Origin: Acidobacteriaceae bacterium
GTDB taxonomy: Bacteria; Acidobacteriota; Terriglobia; Terriglobales; Acidobacteriaceae
Direction of reading: 5' to 3'
Assembly (NCBI GenBank): GCA_003151155.1
Contig: PLWX01000316.1
Span: 1-33,498 of the forward strand
DNA length: 33,498 nucleotides
Position 1 is the stretch's first letter, and every line of letters begins with the position of its first letter. The position numbers and the translations under genes are program-made. Below, in pieces: positions 31,609 to 33,498 of this stretch. The notes under the pieces are model-generated. The model did not search any database and was not told where the DNA came from. It saw only the letters and a program-made list of their open reading frames with translations.

Positions 31609-32688
31609 ATGAAGTATCGTTCAATCGCCCTTGGGGCTTTGTTTTTTTCTTTTTTTGCCAGCCACGTTTTTGCGCTGGACAAGGCCGCCGAAAACCTGAT
31701 GAATTCCGGGCATTTCAAGCGCGCTCGCGCGATTGCCCAACATCGCCTGCAAGCGAACCCCAACGATCCGGACGCGTTTTATATTCTTGCTCGCGTGCAA
31801 TTGGCGCAGGATCACCTCGATTTGGCACAAGGGTTGGCGGAACGGGCGGTAGAGATCGCTTCGAACTTTTCAGAAGCGCACCGCGTCCTCGGCGAGTCGC
31901 TCGGACTACGGGCGATCAAGCTTAATCTCGTGACGGGCTTAGCGATTGCGCGTCGTGGAAAAAAAGAAGGCGAACTCGCACTTTCCTTGAACCCACAGAG
32001 CATCGATGCGGCGGAGTTCCTCGCGTCGTACTACAACGTAGCGCCCGTAGTCGCGGGCGGCGGACATGAGAAGGCTGAGCACATGGTCGAGACGATCATG
32101 CAGCTCAATCCGTGCCGTGCATACCTCGCGCGCGCAACTGGCGCTGAAGAGAAAAAAGACATTGCCGGCACAGAGAGTTGGTTGTTGAGGGCAGCGCAAG
32201 CCGATCCGAACAACTATGAAGCCAAGGATCGCCTCGCACATCTCTACATTAGCGACGATCGCCGCGATCCGAACCAGGCGGAGAAGTCCGCACGCGCCGC
32301 ACTCGCGCTGGATCCTGGACGGTCGGGCAGCTACGCCGTGCTGGCATCGGTGTTCGCGCAACAAAGCCGTTGGGCGGATCTTGACGCGATTCTCGCGCAA
32401 GCCGAGCACGCAGATTCCGACGACCTCGCTGCTTACTTCGAAGCCGCAAAAGCTCTGGTCGCAACCGGCAGAGACAACCCTCGAGCCGAACGTTACCTCA
32501 AACGATATCTCTCCCAGGAAGCGGAAGGCGCCGAGCCGCAACAAGGCCACGCGCATTGGCAACTCGGTTTGTTGATGTTGAAAGAAGGTAAGAAACAGAT
32601 CGCCGTGACCGAGTTGGAAACTTCGGTCAACCTGCTTCCGGATTTTCGTCCGGCGGCCGACGATTTAAAGCGTGCGCGAGCTTCCTAA
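31609..32688 (+). CDS. Exported TPR-repeat protein
   Basis: 359 residues. A signal peptide (M-K-Y-R-S-I-A-L-G-A-L-F-F-S-F-F-A-S-H-V-F-A) is followed by tetratricopeptide repeats throughout. Typical repeats read A-R-A-I-A-Q-H-R-L-Q-A-N-P-N-D-P-D-A-F-Y-I-L and A-E-K-S-A-R-A-A-L-A-L-D-P-G; the last ends E-L-E-T-S-V-N-L-L-P-D-F. It is most likely a periplasmic scaffold or assembly factor. A short stretch at ~105-150, including G-L-A-I-A-R-R-G-K-K-E-G-E, is less regular. The gene lies 68 nt after the propeller-phosphoesterase gene without a terminator between them, so the two may be co-transcribed. AGGAAA is 12 nt before the ATG, a weak ribosome site. Confidence 0.85.
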   Translation: MKYRSIALGALFFSFFASHVFALDKAAENLMNSGHFKRARAIAQHRLQANPNDPDAFYILARVQLAQDHLDLAQGLAERAVEIASNFSEAHRVLGESLGLRAIKLNLVTGLAIARRGKKEGELALSLNPQSIDAAEFLASYYNVAPVVAGGGHEKAEHMVETIMQLNPCRAYLARATGAEEKKDIAGTESWLLRAAQADPNNYEAKDRLAHLYISDDRRDPNQAEKSARAALALDPGRSGSYAVLASVFAQQSRWADLDAILAQAEHADSDDLAAYFEAAKALVATGRDNPRAERYLKRYLSQEAEGAEPQQGHAHWQLGLLMLKEGKKQIAVTELETSVNLLPDFRPAADDLKRARAS

Positions 32689-32700
32689 CTCGCGGTTTTT
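32675..32700 (+). terminator. Intrinsic terminator overlapping the TPR stop codon
   Basis: CGCGAG (32675-32680) pairs with CTCGCG (32689-32694) around an 8-nt loop that contains the TAA stop, followed by G and T5. Confidence 0.7.
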
Positions 32701-32761
32701 CTTAGGGTTCCACGTAACCGATTCGTCTTCAAGCGCAAGTGATAGCGAGGATTGATTCGGG

Positions 32762-32767
32762 TACAAT
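32762..32767 (+). promoter_or_regulatory. Candidate -10 element (TACAAT) for glgP
   Basis: TACAAT lies about 135 nt upstream of the glgP ATG, downstream of a terminator. No strong -35 is visible. It would give a leader of roughly 125-130 nt, which contains a CTTGT/ACAAG inverted repeat. Confidence 0.35.
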
Positions 32768-32902
32768 GACGTTATCGTTCGGGTGTGTAGAGGTGCTTGT
32801 CCGGTGCTCAGGCCGAAACGAACAAGCTGCCCCCGAGCCTAACCGGCGCATCGCGTGCGAATGCGATCCCGGAATGATCGGCCGCTGACAGGCCCGGAGT
32901 CC

Positions 32903-33498
32903 ATGGCTTCTTCGAAACCACCATCTCACGTTCGGCCTGCAGAACTGCTTCGCGAGTCCATCTATCGGCATATTCGCTATACCCTCGTCCGCGACGTTCG
33001 AGACCTGAAGCCATCTGAATTACTTACGCCCGTTTCGTTGGCCGTGCGCGATCGCATTGTCGATCACATGCTGGAAACCGAGGAGCGGGTCCGCAGCGCC
33101 GATGCCAAGCGGCTCTACTACCTGTCCATGGAATTCCTCATGGGCCGAGCCCTGAGCGACAATCTTAATAACCTTGGGGAGCTCGATCTTTGCCGCCAGG
33201 TGCTGGCCGGGATGGGTGTATCACTCGACGACGTGCTGGAGAGTGAACTCGACGCCGGGCTGGGAAACGGCGGCCTCGGTCGTCTCGCTGCGTGCTTCCT
33301 GGAATCTTTGGCAACCCTCGGGATGCCAGGTTACGGATACGGCATCGATTACGAATACGGCTTATTTCGCCAGGAAATCGTCAGCGGGTTTCAGCGCGAG
33401 AAGCCCGACCGCTGGAAGGCCAACGGTACTCCTTTCGAGATTGGACGTCCCGACCAGGCGGTTGCAATTCCGCTATATGGCCGCGTCGAGACCGGGCG
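32903..33498 (+). CDS. glgP: Glycogen phosphorylase, N-terminal part (runs off window)
   Basis: 198 complete codons are present; the frame continues past the window end. The N-terminal section matches GT35 family phosphorylases: R-I-Y/R-L-Y-Y-L-S-M-E-F-L-M-G-R-A-L-S-D-N region, then E-L-D-A-G-L-G-N-G-G-L-G-R-L-A-A-C-F-L-E-S-L-A, and Y-G-I-D-Y-E-Y-G-L-F-R-Q. These line the active site, including the glycine loop of residues that hold phosphate and glucose. The enzyme shortens glycogen by phosphorolysis, giving glucose-1-phosphate. GGAG lies 3-4 nt before the ATG, somewhat close; no other start fits. The PLP-binding Lys lies beyond the window. Confidence 0.95.
   Translation, partial: MASSKPPSHVRPAELLRESIYRHIRYTLVRDVRDLKPSELLTPVSLAVRDRIVDHMLETEERVRSADAKRLYYLSMEFLMGRALSDNLNNLGELDLCRQVLAGMGVSLDDVLESELDAGLGNGGLGRLAACFLESLATLGMPGYGYGIDYEYGLFRQEIVSGFQREKPDRWKANGTPFEIGRPDQAVAIPLYGRVETG

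Overview
The window looks like chromosomal DNA of an Acidobacteriota member, probably of the Koribacter/Terriglobia type. The main reason is four tandem FtsX-type permeases, each with two permease halves, which match the family known as acidobacterial duplicated orphan permeases (ADOP). Secreted TonB-C and beta-propeller proteins and moderately high GC agree. This is inference from protein families; no rRNA or marker set is present.

Left part (1-4800): the 3' end of elongation factor P with a terminator; two minus-strand genes for exported proteins (an Ig-like plus jelly-roll protein and a TonB-C protein); a divergent two-gene ABC-2 exporter; and a small two-helix membrane protein facing it across two terminator hairpins.

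From 4800 to 5590 there is no intact gene. This stretch holds the wreck of a histidine kinase/response regulator pair (minus strand), an unassigned hairpin-containing segment, and what reads as a complete sigma-54 control region. That region has a TGTCCGA/TCGGACA palindrome, an IHF-like site and a -24/-12 promoter ending just before the next gene.

The core (5590-22973) is one tightly packed plus-strand array of nine or ten cooperating genes: a MacA-like periplasmic adaptor, an ABC ATPase, four ADOP-type permeases, a second and divergent ABC ATPase, a TolC-like outer membrane channel, an NtrC-family sigma-54 activator, and an NtrY-like kinase. Together they describe a tripartite efflux machine that carries its own sigma-54 regulator, apparently acting on the promoter at the head of the array.

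Next comes a nucleoside-salvage cluster. An exported adenosine deaminase lies on the minus strand, divergent from hpt, deoC, a CNT nucleoside transporter, purine nucleoside phosphorylase and a uridine-kinase-like gene. Together they would deaminate adenosine outside the cytoplasm, import nucleosides, and recover bases and pentose phosphate.

The right end carries an exported YncE-like propeller fused to a phosphoesterase domain, an exported TPR protein with a terminator over its stop codon, and the 5' part of glycogen phosphorylase running off the window. I saw no tRNA, rRNA, CRISPR array or insertion sequence.
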